From Pardosa pseudoannulata (taxonomy: Eukaryota; Arthropoda; Arachnida; Araneae; Lycosidae), in the NCBI GenBank assembly GCA_032207245.1, contig CM063501.1, positions 61,734,793 through 61,798,792 on the forward strand: DNA of 64,000 nt, read 5' to 3'. Each line of letters starts with the position of its first letter. The first letter of the stretch is position 1. Below, one piece after another: positions 42,795-52,140 of the stretch. A program made the position numbers and the translations under genes. The notes below the pieces were generated by a model. That model searched no databases, was not told where the DNA came from, and saw only the letters and a list, made by a program, of their open reading frames with translations.

Positions 42795-45700
42795 CTAGCA
42801 AGTTTGCCCGTGCTTCGCTACGGTGAACTTAATATATTACTTTTAAACAAAGATTTATTTTTCGTGAATAACTCTCTAAATTCGTCACAGTTCAGTTCGA
42901 GACATTGGCATGTTTATATATTTCTATCTTAAGCGTATTATAACATTATTCAGTTTTTATAATCGAATTTGTCTTATATTAAATTTGCTGAAACTTTTTT
43001 TATTGTAAAATATAAGCTTAACCCTAAATTGCATTACTGTATTACTACTGTACGTTGATTAGCAAAGTTAACAGATCTTGCCATATTACGTGATAGAATA
43101 GGAAGCACAGGTTTTGACAGCAACAGTGCTAATTTTGTTGGTAGTAATAAGTGTTTTCCAAAATTAAGGAAATTTATGACAAACCACATAGTTTTGTATG
43201 AAACAGAAACACACATTCATATCGACAACCATATGAATATGAAGATAACTATATAAAATGATAGGTTTTATTTGGCCATGAGAGTCACTGAAATTTGTAC
43301 TTTTTGTACTTAGAATATTGTTGATATGCATTTCATTGTAACGTAAAAATGAACCAAGAATTAAATTTAAAATTAGTTCTCATATAAAAATGCTATAATT
43401 TGCGTCCCATAGAAATGAAAGTGAATCACTTTATATCTCAAATTTCAGTTCAAATCGAATAGATACTAAGCAGACGATTTTAAATAATATAAAATAAGAA
43501 ATGAATAAATGAAATATTTAAATGAATGACGTCATAATGATAGAAAAATATCATTTTCGCCTATTTATTATGTGATGAATTGAACATTTTAATCTCCAGC
43601 TTTTAACCGTGGAAAACTGCGTTTAAAGCAATTACTTGGGATGACGTCACATTGCTAGAAACATTGCTTCTTTCCCTTAGATATGATGCGATAAATTAAA
43701 AACTTAATCGTTTGCGTTTAACCGGGGAAAATAATGCTTGGAATAATGACATGAAATGCTCGAAAAAGGGGGAAGGAATGAATTTCGAACGTTGAAAATT
43801 TACAAAAACCTTCCCAGGGATATACCTAAACATTTCCCAAATTTTCACGGCGATTGGATGGATAGTTTTTGAGTCTATTGAGTACAGACAGACAGACAGA
43901 CACACACAAATTCATTTTTATATATATAGATTACAATATATCACTTAAAAATAGTATTTTTCAAATCTTATTTCAATGCTTTAAAGTTTTCAACTAAAGT
44001 AATCAAGTCCTATCTAACTGCACTTGAAAAATATGATGGCCATCAAGAAAGTAAGTTTCTCATCTCAACAGATGATGCAGCAAAAGGCATGAAATTCAAT
44101 GGCACAAGCTAGGTAGATTGGGGTATGTGGTTATCATATCTAGTAGTTGTAAATCTCCAATCATTCGCTTTAACAACATAGCAAGGTTGACATTTATGTA
44201 AATTTCTAGTAAAGTAAGGTGCAACTTTGGAAAAATTTCAGATCCTGCAGGCTCAAAAAATTTTAACAGCAAGATAAAATTTTGGTTTTTATTGCCCTTA
44301 AAAAACCCTAAGGAGAAAAAGAGTGAAAATTTGATTACTTTGGAGATATGGAATTTCAACTAATTTTGGATGTTAAGGACACAAAAAATCCAAAGAGATG
44401 GAAAGCAGTTTTATTCTCTGGCAAAGCTTCCATAAAGAGGGTTTTCTTGTATGAAAAGAATCAATTTAAAGAGGATAATGAAGTTCTTTGTGATAATTGT
44501 GAACATCACTGCCAGTAGCAGGATTTCAACCTGCTAACTGCAAATGCAATACAAAGTAGCACCCTACCATTTGACCATCAATTTGTGTTTTTTGCTTAAA
44601 ATTTAAAGGAATTTTTTTCTGCAGAACCAACATTTTTTGTCATAAGTGGGTCCCTATGATTGCAATACAATGACACTCTATATGAACATTGTCAATGTAC
44701 TGCATTATGTCAGTTACTCCTTCACCCGATAGTTTATGAATGTACAGAAGGTAGCACCAATCAAAATCCTGGTCAACTGAGTTTAGTGAAATGATTTTTT
44801 TTTCTTTGGTGACAGGATTTTTCCAAAGATAGACAAAATGTCTAGCCCTACAGACAGTCATCAGCTATCAATAATGGCTTTCCAAACTGCAGACCTAATA
44901 TTGCTCCAAATGATTTCTACCAGTTCCCACACCTGAAGAAATTTCTGCTCAATCACTATAGATGAAGATCTGCATATAATTCTGACACACTGGCTCAATT
45001 TTTAGGTAACTTCTTTGACACTTGATTATAAAAATTTATCCCACTATATGACAAATGCTACAATGTACTTATTATGTTGTGAAATAGATGAAATATTTCT
45101 GTATCTTTTACAATAAATTTTTCCAGGTAATAATGTTTTGTTTTCAGGTCTTGGGAAACTTATTTTCAGGATGACCCTCATATATTAAATTTTGATTCAT
45201 TGTTACAAGGATTAGGTACTTCTGTGGAAAAATTTTTTTAAATAAAATAACGCAAAAGAAAAGAAAAAAATTTAAACTGTATTACTACCTGTCGCATTTC
45301 CTCAGCATTATTGAGAACATTCATTCCAGATGAAGCTTAAAGGGAAAAAAATCATATTAATTTTCTGAACTTACAATAAATAATACAAATTTTTGTGACT
45401 AGCCATATGAAATACATTTCAAATATCTACACATTAAAATAAAAGATTAGTATTTAAAAAGAAAATGTACATTATAATAGCACTTACATACATAAAATTT
45501 GTAAAAATATTTTTTATATTAAGAAATTCAAGAATTTTATAAGTACCAATCTTCATAAGTTCAAAATTTTTAATTAGATTAAGAATTTTATAAATATTAT
45601 AGTATTTTGGAAATAATTACTAGAAGATATATAAGGGCTTCACAAGCAAAGAGAACTAACTTAAAAAAGCTTAAAGAAATTAAAAGTCCTAAATTATATG

Positions 45701-48700
45701 GATCATAATTCTTAGAAATTTAAGTAATTTTGAAGAATGTTTAATAATAACTAGTGTATTTTTTAATGTAGGTATATATGTAAACATATGAAATAACAAG
45801 TTATTAATGCACATAACCAATTTCATCTTGTAAAAAAATGGATTTCATTCAATTTATAGGTGAACTTGTCATATGTTCCAAATCAAGGTTGCTACTGATT
45901 TGGAACATGTGCTGCTGTATATAGTATAAAAATGTACAAATAATTCTTACAGCATCATTAGTGAGTTTTACAACTAAAAAGTTATGAAAGTTGAAAGTCA
46001 TAAAAAGTTGCAAGTAGTTTTCCACTTAAATTTATTTTTTTTACAGTAAAATGTAAAAAAAAAAAATTGATTTCCATAAAAAAAGGAAATGTCAACAAAT
46101 ACTATAATGTTAAGTTTGTACCAACATAAAGCTTTTCATTGATCTACTTTGGTCAAGCTCAATTACTGCTGGGAAAATATGTTCACAGTCAAAGTGTTCT
46201 AAGTACAATTTTTCTAATTTTAGCTTATTTTTGTAAATTCCAATGACTTTTTCAGATTTTTAAAATGTCAGCCTTGTTAAACTAAAAGGAAGTAAAATGT
46301 ATATATAAATAACAATTCTAACAAAATAACTTAAAGATATTATATATATATATTTCATAATATTAACAGCTTAATAATCAGAAAATTTTATGTTATAAAA
46401 AATGAATCAATCAACTACATTTTAGGTTACCCCAATGCAGGTTCCACCTCATGGTAGAAATTTCCTGTTCACAGAGTCAACCTAAATTTTAAGACCTCAT
46501 GTTATGGCTCAAGGTAACATAGTGGTTATAACAAAGAGTTACAGTTCAACAACACCAGTGCGAAACTGACCTAGAGGTGAAAGCAAAGTGAGTTACCCTC
46601 CTTCGACCCCATTGGTCAAGAGGGGTAGCTAACTGCAGAGTAGCCCTCTACGGCCAAGACAACGCTCTCCTACGAACATTTTCGAGATATCTGCAGGCCC
46701 CCTCAGAGAGAGAGCAAGGAAGAAGGAGTGTGAAGCTTAAGTTCTTCTGCACCAATTTTGCACCATTTCTTTTTTATACTAAGATGCCATGTTTAGCATA
46801 TCTTTGACCGAGTATGGTCCCATTGGCATAATGGATTAATAACATTTTATTTCCTATATACATCTTTATTTAAATTCAAATAAACAAAATTCAGCAGGTA
46901 GAATTAGGTTTTTTTTTTTCCAATTTTATATTTTCTTACGTGTACTCCACTTATACGTGCAGCTGGCCTAGACACTCTGTCGGCCTCAGGCCCCATCTTA
47001 ACAGTAGTTAACCATATGTTTTATATTTTAAGGATAGAAACTGGTAAGAGCAGATAATTACCACTCTAGTTATATCTCAGATGACATTAATGAAATCCAC
47101 TGTTCTTTTGTGCGTTATAAAAACCCAATTAATTTAAAGAGGTGTTTAATAGAACAAAACTGTGAATTTTAAAAATTTCCTTATACCAAAGTTGGTATGC
47201 AATGGTGTATTCTCACTCATTTGAAATATTAGAAATTTTTAATTAATGAATCTTTTAGTAACCTCTGAAATGTTTATCCTTATACAAACACCAAATACAA
47301 AATGGCAAAAGAAGTAGTAAATATTATATAAATTACCACTTCACTTGCCATTTATTATTCATGGACATTAGATAAAATTAATTTAACTGATTACGCTGGA
47401 CATTATTTAACTTATATTTAAATTACTGACTTGCTGTCAAAAAATATGTACAGTTTTTTAAATTTTTAATTACTTTACACAGGTAAGTTCCAAAACTGTA
47501 AATATTTTATATAAAAATTTTTTTTATGCTTTATGAGTGTTCATTCTAGACCTAAAATATGGCAAGGCACTAGGGAAGGGGAATGGCCTTATGTTCTGAT
47601 ATAGGATACTTTAAAAAAAGGCACCATGTTTTTAAAGATACTCTGCCACAAAAATAAGCACTGTATTTTATTTTAAAAAGGTTAAAAAAAAAGGTTCTGT
47701 TCTTTTTATGAGATCCTAAGAAAAACAAAAAGTGGTCCCACATTCTCTTTTGTGTCAGGGCCTAAAACCAGGATCAAAAAAGGCAATACTGGGTAGAAAT
47801 TTCTGGATCAAAGAGCAAACTAGGTGGAATACCTAAAATGAATACTGGCTTTATTTTAATAAAAAATGTAATGAATCAAATATTGTTTTGATCAATGTTA
47901 TACATACTGGAATAAACAACAATTTTCATATTCTACTTCATGGCAGACATTTTCTGTTCACAGATTGGGACTCAGAACCTATATTATGGTAGCGTTAAAT
48001 GCAACACGTAATACTTCTGTATTTATTACATTAAAATTAATTAAAGTTATGTAAAAATAATAAATTAAAAGATATAAAAAATGTATATTATTTACTCTCT
48101 TAAGAACTAAAAGTGTATTTTTTATGGTAAAACAATTGTTATCCCTTACTTCTGAAATATTTTATACATATTACAAGAATCCTTACCATTAATAATTGTA
48201 CATGCTACTATGATTTTGCCTATGTACAATATGATAAACAGTAATATATAAATAAGGTATTTCCAGTTTTTATATTAAATTTAAATCATTAGAATAAATA
48301 ATGCATGTGTTATTATGTTAGAAGCAACAAATTTCGTAATAATTTAATCCATGAACCATTCCTTGAACACAACAGTGGAAGCATGTGCAACTTAGCTCAC
48401 ATTTAGCTGTATAGAAATACAAAAATAGCCACATCAATAAACATTATTAAAAAAAAAAAAAAGTGTGATCTACATGTAATATAATAAGTCTTCTTGGAAG
48501 ATTTCTGAAAGTTTGATATCATTTTACTGCTTAAGCAATATTATTGCACAGGTAAGGATAATCATAAATTTTTCTATTTTTGTGTTATTCCTGAGTTATA
48601 TTTTTTTGTAAATTTGATTGATTGTTCATTAGTAATTTTCTTTTTGTCATTTTGACATCTTACTGATTTGTGTATCAGATATAACTGCAGCGGTAGATTG

Positions 48701-50372
48701 TCTACCACATCAATACTTAGGAACCATTTCTGACAAATGAAATTATATTAACTGACTTCTGAAGATTGGTTCAAAGAACTGCAGTCGATGTTTTGTAACA
48801 CAATGGCTATAAATTACACTAGGATCTGCTTTTAAACTGCCTATGCTATTGGCTGCAATTATCCCAGTCAGCAGTATGAATAGAACCCATAGACTTTGGT
48901 ACTGAAAGACAGTGCTTTATTTATACAGGTTGATTGAAGAACACTTTCTGCCTGGACTAAATAGAATATTTTAACCCTTTAATGTGCGGTGGCTCTGATG
49001 AGGAACCACATGTGGAATCACATTTTTCTCTGCTTTTCAAAGACAGAAACATACATTTTTAAAATTTTCTACGTTTTAAAGCTTCAAAATAGCAACAGGT
49101 GATAGAGCTACACCAATTCAGACTCTTTAGGAAAAAAAAAATTAAGCACTTTTAAACCTTAATTTTCATTGACTATAACTGACCTACAGCTAAAGCTTAA
49201 AAAATTAAAGCTTTCATGAGCTTATGATTTGTAACATGACATTAAAAAATAACGATCAATTTAATAATTTTATTAAACACAATTGTAATATTTCATGCTT
49301 TATGCTAAGACATCTTCTTGCCTAACATAAATTTTTAGAACAGCATATCCTTATTGATCAAATGCCCCCCCCCCATAAAAAAAATCTGAAATATTGTAAA
49401 GTTTAGAAAGTACTATCTGTAGAAGATCAACAATTTCACATTATCCAACATTATTTTTACAGCAACATAGATGTAAAATAAGATAATAAGTACTTCTGCA
49501 TTATAAACATAAATATATTCTCACAGGGAGATAGAAAAGAGATGCAGTATCTGCACTAAGAAAGTTTTAATTTGGCATACTCAAAACAAGATTCAGGAAA
49601 TTATCAGTGATATTTTTAAAAAAAACTGAAGAACTATTTCTAATAATAGATATAAGATGAGAACAAAAAATATAGGATGGGGGAAAAAATAAAGACTATG
49701 TCTAATTTGAAATTCATTTTTCTTTTCTTCTATACATTTTTTTAATTGGTCTATAACTCTTCTTTCGTATCTTTAGCTTTGTTGAATCGATTGACGATTA
49801 ATTACCAAGGGAAATAAAATTCAGCAACCGATATTGAAAATAAGCACTTTTGCACTCAGAAAAAATTTAAATTTTAAGTCTACGAAAAGATAATTAAGCA
49901 CTTTTTAAGGACTTATTAGGGACCTTAAAAATGGATCTACAAAATAAGCACTTTTTAAGGATTTTAAGCACCCAGCAACATGTACACTTAAAACATTTTC
50001 TTCTTTGAAATATACATCTTTAAACTTGCTTGTACTTACTAAAACAAAACTTATAAATTGTTTATCTATATAATTCTTACGTTGTTTTAATGATAATTAT
50101 TAATTGTCCTCCTAAAATAATTAACATTTAAAAAGTATAACTTACACAGTACAACGGAACTGATTTTGGTATTAAACTCTCCCCCTCCCCCCATTTCCTT
50201 TCCTATGAAGAATGCAAAACTTCTTTTCACCCATTTTACATTTATAAGATTCATAGATAGCATTTATAACGAAATTTTCTTAAATCCCAAAGAATTTTTA
50301 ATTCTGCTCCTCAAAGGGTTAAGAGATTATATTAAGACTTGAATCTAATTTCAACTCACCTGTCTCATTCAT
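18545..50372 (-). CDS. Short form of a domesticated Merlin-transposase-derived zinc-finger gene (joined exons)
   Basis: Joined exons, in transcription order: 50360-50372, 45289-45335, 38654-38906, 30480-30645, 28738-29420, 27427-27470, 26033-26129, 25564-25945, 22943-23136 and 18545-18615. They total 1950 bases, or 650 codons with stop TGA, and every junction is GT-AG and in phase. Approximate residues: N-terminal linker 1-104, zinc ribbon 105-160, RNase H-like Merlin core 160-387, connector 388-434, acidic region with an IKVE sumoylation-type motif 435-561, and C2H2-like tail 545-649. The Merlin match rests on the order zinc ribbon, RPKFF, HWA helix, [14 protein letters not shown] and ELVWRERY. 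Catalytic acids look lost, so DNA binding or chromatin recruitment in the nucleus is more likely than transposition. The first exon is the least certain part. A longer form would use the upstream module at 51218-61838. The gene name is unknown to me. Confidence 0.72.
19002..19775. mobile_element. 6-bp-TSD family, copy 4
   Basis: Flanked by AATATA at 18996-19001 and 19776-19781. Starts CAGAGTATCTAACC, ends GGTGCGCGGAAACCATG. Lies in the last intron of the Merlin-derived gene. Confidence 0.72.
20455..20546. repeat. (AT)n microsatellite
   Basis: Long AT run with a short (CA)n lead, in the last intron. Confidence 0.9.
20880..21000 (-). mobile_element. tRNA-derived SINE, degenerate
   Basis: Shares GAGCTAACGAGACTGG, CTTAAAGCTGATTCCAAATGG and the GGATTTAAACATGC box B region with the clearer SINEs at 23525 and 26742. 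Minus orientation. Confidence 0.5.
22339..22513. mobile_element. hAT-like MITE, 175 bp
   Basis: Perfect 8-bp direct repeats TTCTTACT (22331-22338 and 22514-22521). Ends CAGGGGTGCAATTTGG and, reverse-complemented, CACAGGCGTAATTTGG. Confidence 0.65.
22943..23136 (-). CDS. Exon: POGZ/row/ZNF280-like zinc-finger tail, main part
   Basis: A 194-bp exon, acceptor TATGTTTTTAG, donor GTAAGATT, phase 2 to 1. In the frame set by the previous exon it reads [30 protein letters not shown], then [10 protein letters not shown] and EGNDL. With KCMECQ from the previous exon this gives the pattern CxxC-DH-CxxC-Y-C-AFxxH-H-CxCG-GN-L, which I associate with POGZ, ZNF280 and Drosophila row/woc-type fingers. A different frame of the same bases is also open for 62 codons, but lacks phase agreement and domain sense. 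Confidence 0.78.
23525..23706 (-). mobile_element. tRNA-derived SINE with 14-bp TSD
   Basis: Direct repeats CAGACCAGAAGTGT at 23511-23524 and 23707-23720. Read on the minus strand, it starts with a tRNA-like head (A-box TGACCGATTGGTTAATGTG, B-box GGTTCGGATCC), then the body GTAGGTCCCGGTCGCATTAG, and ends in a (CCAAA)n tail. A complete copy. Confidence 0.8.
24280..24359. repeat. Nested hairpin
   Basis: Outer arms 24280-24302 and 24337-24359 pair over 23 bp with two mismatches. Inside them lies a perfect 21-base palindrome at 24315-24335 (GTTTTGAGTAATACTCAAAA and C). A MITE-type foldback or a hairpin transcript from the intron. Confidence 0.6.
24414..24526. mobile_element. Short MITE-like element
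   Basis: Inverted ends CAGTGGTGTAGCAAG and CTCACTACACCCTG. No clean target duplication found. Confidence 0.35.
25564..25945 (-). CDS. Exon: acidic, Ser-rich region and start of the zinc-finger tail
   Basis: A 382-bp exon, acceptor GTCTGATTTTAG, donor GTGAGTAA, phase 1 to 2. It starts [16 protein letters not shown] and has a strongly acidic stretch ([19 protein letters not shown]) next to EIKVE, which fits the sumoylation consensus psi-K-x-E followed by acidic residues. A Ser/Thr-rich linker follows ([16 protein letters not shown]), then [10 protein letters not shown]. It closes with KCMECQ and TIDHFA, the first zinc pair of the C-terminal finger. The composition fits a nuclear, chromatin-associated protein; that is inference. 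Confidence 0.78.
26033..26129 (-). CDS. Exon: 97-bp connector
   Basis: A 97-bp exon, acceptor TTTTTTCCTAG, donor GTATAATT, phase 0 to 1. It encodes [20 protein letters not shown] and then [12 protein letters not shown]. No homologue of this exon follows core 1, so it marks the end of the duplicated unit. No domain recognised; it may form a short amphipathic helix ahead of the acidic region. Confidence 0.66.
26742..26916 (-). mobile_element. tRNA-derived SINE with TSD
   Basis: Flanking direct repeats AAAACAATATTTT (near 26730 and 26918-26930). Same family as 23525-23706: (CCAAA)n tail and a tRNA-like head with CCGATTGGTCAGGG. In the intron between the 97-bp and second 44-bp exons. Confidence 0.75.
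27427..27470 (-). CDS. Exon: 44-bp connector after core 2
   Basis: A 44-bp exon, acceptor TTTCTTTACAG, donor GTATGTTT, phase 1 to 0. It encodes [14 protein letters not shown] after a split Glu. It is the counterpart of 51218-51261 in size, phase and position. It joins in phase 0 to 26129. Confidence 0.66.
27803..27905. repeat. (AT)n-(CATA)n-(CA)n microsatellite
   Basis: Intronic, 0.3 kb upstream of the second 44-bp exon in transcription order. Confidence 0.9.
28738..29420 (-). CDS. Exon: Merlin (IS1595/ISXO2-like) transposase core, copy 2, apparently inactive
   Basis: Exon of 683 bp, acceptor TCTATTTTCTAG, donor GTATGTCA, phase 2 to 1. It follows the Merlin core closely: [11 protein letters not shown] (for gSFFe.s), [21 protein letters not shown] (for IGG..VEIDES), [10 protein letters not shown] (for WVFGGIER), [13 protein letters not shown] (for PGS.I.SD.W..Y), then [12 protein letters not shown] (for HTN.IE..W), and [12 protein letters not shown] (for EFxWR). 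The three expected acids (D in VEIDES, D in SD, E in IE) read as V/A, N and Q or nearby. The fold is therefore inferred to be kept without catalysis. It is the better-preserved of the two cores. The corresponding Pfam family is DDE_Tnp_IS1595; assignment is from memory, without a search. Confidence 0.82.
30480..30645 (-). CDS. Exon: zinc ribbon 2 of the Merlin-derived module
   Basis: Exon of 166 bp, acceptor TACTTTTATAG, donor GTAAGTAT, phase 1 to 2. It carries CYVC (first pair), then SWLCQKA, and the His-Cys of the second site is completed across the junction (KAHCMF). Merlin transposases have the same WxC...C pattern directly before their core. The upstream segment [13 protein letters not shown] is helical and aligns with MFMTLSPWWMIKQ of copy 1. 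Confidence 0.74.
31205..31554. mobile_element. Possible hAT MITE relic
   Basis: The right end carries ACCAGTACTGGTCCATGATC and TTAGAAACCACTG, an end type seen in hAT/Charlie-like elements. The left end CAGTGCTCACC is weak. Flanks CTGAATAC and ATTAATAC differ at two of eight bases. Confidence 0.35.
34889..38341. repeat. Dispersed repeat family, long copy
   Basis: Starts ACTAGCTGCTTCGCACCCAG and ends CAGACAGACACAAATTCATT plus TATATATAGATTA. The last 1 kb (37327-38341) matches 42960-43931 closely. No ORF or terminal repeats recognised, so the class is unknown. An internal GC-richer part (37060-37140) reads CACGTCTTTTGGTACC. Confidence 0.65.
38654..38906 (-). CDS. Exon: linker 2
   Basis: Exon of 253 bp, acceptor TTTTTGCTTTCCAG, donor GTAGGAAT, phase 0 to 1. 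It encodes 84 residues beginning [13 protein letters not shown] and ending DRELQSFKL, with a Pro/Ser-rich stretch and no known domain. The [18 protein letters not shown] part looks like a short structured or binding motif, but I cannot assign it. Same phases and same position before a zinc ribbon as 61643-61838. Confidence 0.68.
39499..39596. repeat. (AT)n microsatellite with GT interruption
   Basis: Two AT blocks separated by GTGTGTGTATATATGTATAT. Confidence 0.9.
40440..42290 (+). pseudogene. Dead IS630/Tc1-type (DDE_3) transposase, split by a MITE
   Basis: Broken reading frames on the plus strand keep the order of a common arthropod IS630-Tc1-type transposase: an HTH-like N-terminus ([16 protein letters not shown], 40524 on), [15 protein letters not shown] and [18 protein letters not shown] (41320-41490), a first-Asp region near HGLIAI/LTFEKCW (41600-41650), and a C-terminal [12 protein letters not shown]...HFIKK (42100-42260). 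Many stops and frameshifts; the piece 40657-41308 is a later insertion. Confidence 0.6.
40657..41308. mobile_element. hAT MITE inserted in the IS630-type pseudogene
   Basis: Inverted ends CAGTGATTCTCAACC and, reverse-complemented, CAGTGATTCTTAACC. Flanks CTCTAGTT (40649-40656) and CTCTAGAT (41309-41316) form an 8-bp duplication with one difference. AT-rich interior. Confidence 0.72.
42746..42793. repeat. (AT)n microsatellite
   Basis: Abuts the start of the dispersed repeat at 42794. Further short arrays occur at about 52140-52185 (AT/CA), 54355-54379 (GT) and 61931-61956 (AT). Confidence 0.85.
42794..43931. repeat. Dispersed repeat family, short copy
   Basis: Starts ACTAGCAAGTTTGCCCGTGC right after an (AT)n array and ends in (CAGA)n, AAATTCATTTTTATATATAT and AGATTA. 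Same end structure as the copy at 34889-38341, with internal deletions. Confidence 0.7.
44505..44590 (-). mobile_element. tRNA-SINE fragment
   Basis: Contains the shared AACATCACTGCCAGTAGCAG, GGATTTCAACCTGC box B and CACCCTACCATTTGACCATC head. Minus orientation, degenerate. Confidence 0.45.
44880..45185 (+). pseudogene. Mariner-like transposase 3' relic and terminal repeat
   Basis: The plus strand keeps [17 protein letters not shown], the mariner catalytic-end motif (DLAPsDf..f..LK), and, after stops, [11 protein letters not shown] (for ..WDKCl...). The right end GTCTTGGGAAACTTATTTTC and AGGATGACCCTCATA looks like a mariner terminal repeat. No left end found; the extent left of 44880 is unclear. 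Confidence 0.55.
45289..45335 (-). CDS. Exon: 47-bp N-terminal exon of the short form
   Basis: A 47-bp exon, acceptor TTCCCTTTAAG, donor GTAGTAAT, phase 1 to 0. It encodes [15 protein letters not shown] after a split Ala. The other two frames contain stops (phase 0 reads CTT CAT CTG GAA TGA), so only the phase-1 entry is open. It joins in phase 0 to linker 2 at 38906. An internal ATG (GGAATGAAT) could be an alternative start. Confidence 0.5.
46494..46720. other. GC-richer block of unknown nature
   Basis: Stands out from its AT-rich surroundings and has no open frame of note. TAACATAGTGGTTATAAC followed by AGTTCAAC could be a decayed tRNA-like head (SINE), but the fit is poor. Confidence 0.3.
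48800..48960 (-). mobile_element. tRNA-SINE, diverged
   Basis: Carries ATAGAACCCATAGACTTTGG, TACTGAAAGACAGTGC and ACAGGTTGATTG, the same order as the head of the intact SINE at 23525-23706. Confidence 0.45.
50360..50372 (-). CDS. Candidate alternative first coding exon (MNET)
   Basis: The minus strand reads ATGAATGAGACAG followed by the strong donor GTGAGTTG. An in-frame TAG lies two codons upstream of the ATG, so this ATG would be the first of its frame. The split codon G+CT joins 45335 in frame to give [12 protein letters not shown]. The ATG context is weak (T at -3). It starts the short form and would explain why exon 45289-45335 enters in phase 1 while the upstream 44-bp exon leaves in phase 0. 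Alternatives: a 19-bp internal micro-exon after TTATAG, or a missed exon elsewhere. Confidence 0.4.
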
Positions 50373-50394
50373 ACAAAACTATAACTAGCACTGG

Positions 50395-50437
50395 CACGTG
50401 ACTAGTAAATGTAATTCATTCTTATCTGTGATTTATA
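50395..50437 (-). promoter_or_regulatory. Candidate internal promoter for the short form
   Basis: On the minus strand a TATAAAT box (50431-50437) lies about 60 bp upstream of the candidate ATG, and a CACGTG E-box palindrome lies at 50395-50400. Transcription would start near 50406, giving a short leader of about 35 nt before the MNET exon. TATA-like strings are common in DNA this AT-rich, so the support is the combination of TATA, leader, ATG, strong donor and phase fit. Confidence 0.3.
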
Positions 50438-51217
50438 CCACACCTCCATTTATCTTATCGACATTGTCTAACACCAGAGACCTAACTTTATTAAAGAGGG
50501 GTGCTAGCCTTCTACAGACGAATTTAGTTTCAAGATTCCAAAATCATTAATTCTAGAGTGAAGGAAGAAAAAAAAAACTATCTGGCTTTTATCTCTCCTG
50601 TGTTTCAGGTTAATATACAAGGCATCTTGTGAATAGCAAATTTTGTAATCAATCAACATGTCACTCTGTAAATTTTATCATTTTTAAAAACATTTTTTAG
50701 TCTATTTTGTTTTTAATTCAAAAGTTTCAAATTATATTCATAAATAGATCAATTTGCTAAGATTTTCCAATATTGGATATCCAATTTGATACCCAAATCT
50801 TTAGATAGATAGCCAGAGGGATTCTAGGTAGTTCAAATTTCAGCCAGATACAAGAGAGCTACTCAATATCTATTTCATCTCTATTGAAGATAACATTTGA
50901 AATTTAAGTACTTACTTAAAATTTGATTTCTAAGTGAACATTAACTACATACAAACTGATATAGGGAAAAAAATAAGTAGTTTAACCTTAAAAAAAAGCA
51001 CATTTCATATTTCCTTACAAAATTTAACAGTAACATCCTAATAAAATTCTTAGAATTTTAAATATTTAAGGAATTTTAGTTATTAATTATAACAAAGTTT
51101 AAATTTTTAATATAATCTTAAATTTTTAACTGAGTAAATATAATCTAAATTTTAATTTGAAAATAGGCAGAAATCTTAATTATAAAAAATGCAAATGAGT
51201 AAAAAAAAAAAACTTAC

Positions 51218-51261
51218 AAAACGATCTTTAGAAATTTCTCCCTGGACAGCCTCAGTGTAAT
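51218..51261 (-). CDS. Exon: 44-bp connector after core 1
   Basis: A 44-bp exon, acceptor TTATTTTAG, donor GTAAGTTT, phase 1 to 0. It encodes a His split across the junction, then YTEAVQGEISKDRF. Its length and both phases are identical to the exon after core 2 (27427-27470), which is strong evidence that both belong to a duplicated four-exon unit. It ends in phase 0, so it can join in frame to 38906 (linker 2) or 26129. Joining it to 45335 would hit TGA within five codons. Confidence 0.62.
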
Positions 51262-51833
51262 CTAAAATAATTTAAAAATTGAAATTAGAATAATTATACA
51301 CATACAAACTTAAAGATAGAAAACTGTAGTATAAAAATACAAGCATTATCATAGATGACTCAAATAAAAATTCTGCTCTCATTTTTTCAAAACTGTAATC
51401 AGTGTAAAAGAAAAAGCTGATTCAAGATAAAACAGGCAAAAAGGATTTGTCTAGTAAGACAATATAAATTAAAGAAAACTAAAATGATTTCAAGATTAAA
51501 TCAAAATTTACCAAGAAAAGCAATTGAAGTAATTACATAATCAGGGTTACAATGCTTAAAGAGAAAGTCTTTAGAGAAGATGAAAGGTTTGACACAGCTA
51601 ATATTTTTAGATATTTAAAAATATTAAATGAATTTCTTAAAATGGTATGAACAACAAACTCAAATAAAAAAAAGAACATTTGAAACAAACTATTAACAGT
51701 AAATGTCAGCTTTTCACAAATACTAAAACTTAGTATAAAATTTAATTTTTTTAACAATTATAAATTGAGAACTATGATAACCTATCCTTTAAACAAGGAG
51801 CATATCCTCTAACACAGTGTGTGTGTGTGTATA

Positions 51834-52140
51834 TGTCAGGATTTAAATTGTAGATTAATTTTAAAAGATTTTAATTAAGGATTCTTTACTAAGAGTGACG
51901 CAGCATGAGGAGTTAGCCACATAAATACAACTCACGCGCAGCGATCGGTAGCAGAGAGCAGTGTGCACATTCCGCAGACAGAGCTGTGGCTACTCGAGGC
52001 AGCTAAGCCTGCCTTTGTTAAAAGTTAGGCGCCAATGTGCGATGCCATAGAAGATGATTGATGAGTAGTGTGCTCTGAGATTTGAATAAAGCTATGAAAA
52101 TGTACTCAGGACCCTAGTGTCATTTAGTGGAATTGTATCA
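51834..52140 (+). mobile_element. Possible solo LTR
   Basis: Begins TGTCAGGATTT and ends GGAATTGTATCA (TG...CA), is GC-richer than its surroundings, has ACATAAATAC (TATA-like) and AATAAAG (poly(A) signal) in the expected order, and is flanked by TATA on both sides. The flanking TATA lies in microsatellite DNA, so it is weak evidence. In the intron between core 1 and the 44-bp exon. Confidence 0.42.

Larger units (their letters stand above)
45336..51217 (-). other. Non-coding stretch between module 1 and linker 2, containing the candidate internal promoter
   Basis: No exon seen except the 50360-50372 candidate. A GC-richer block at about 46494-46720 is unexplained. A diverged tRNA-SINE lies at about 48800-48960. 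The remainder is AT-rich. Confidence 0.4.

Noticed and set aside
45289..51261. Direct splicing of the 44-bp exon (51218) to the 47-bp exon (45335)
   Set aside because: Phases are incompatible and a TGA follows within five codons.
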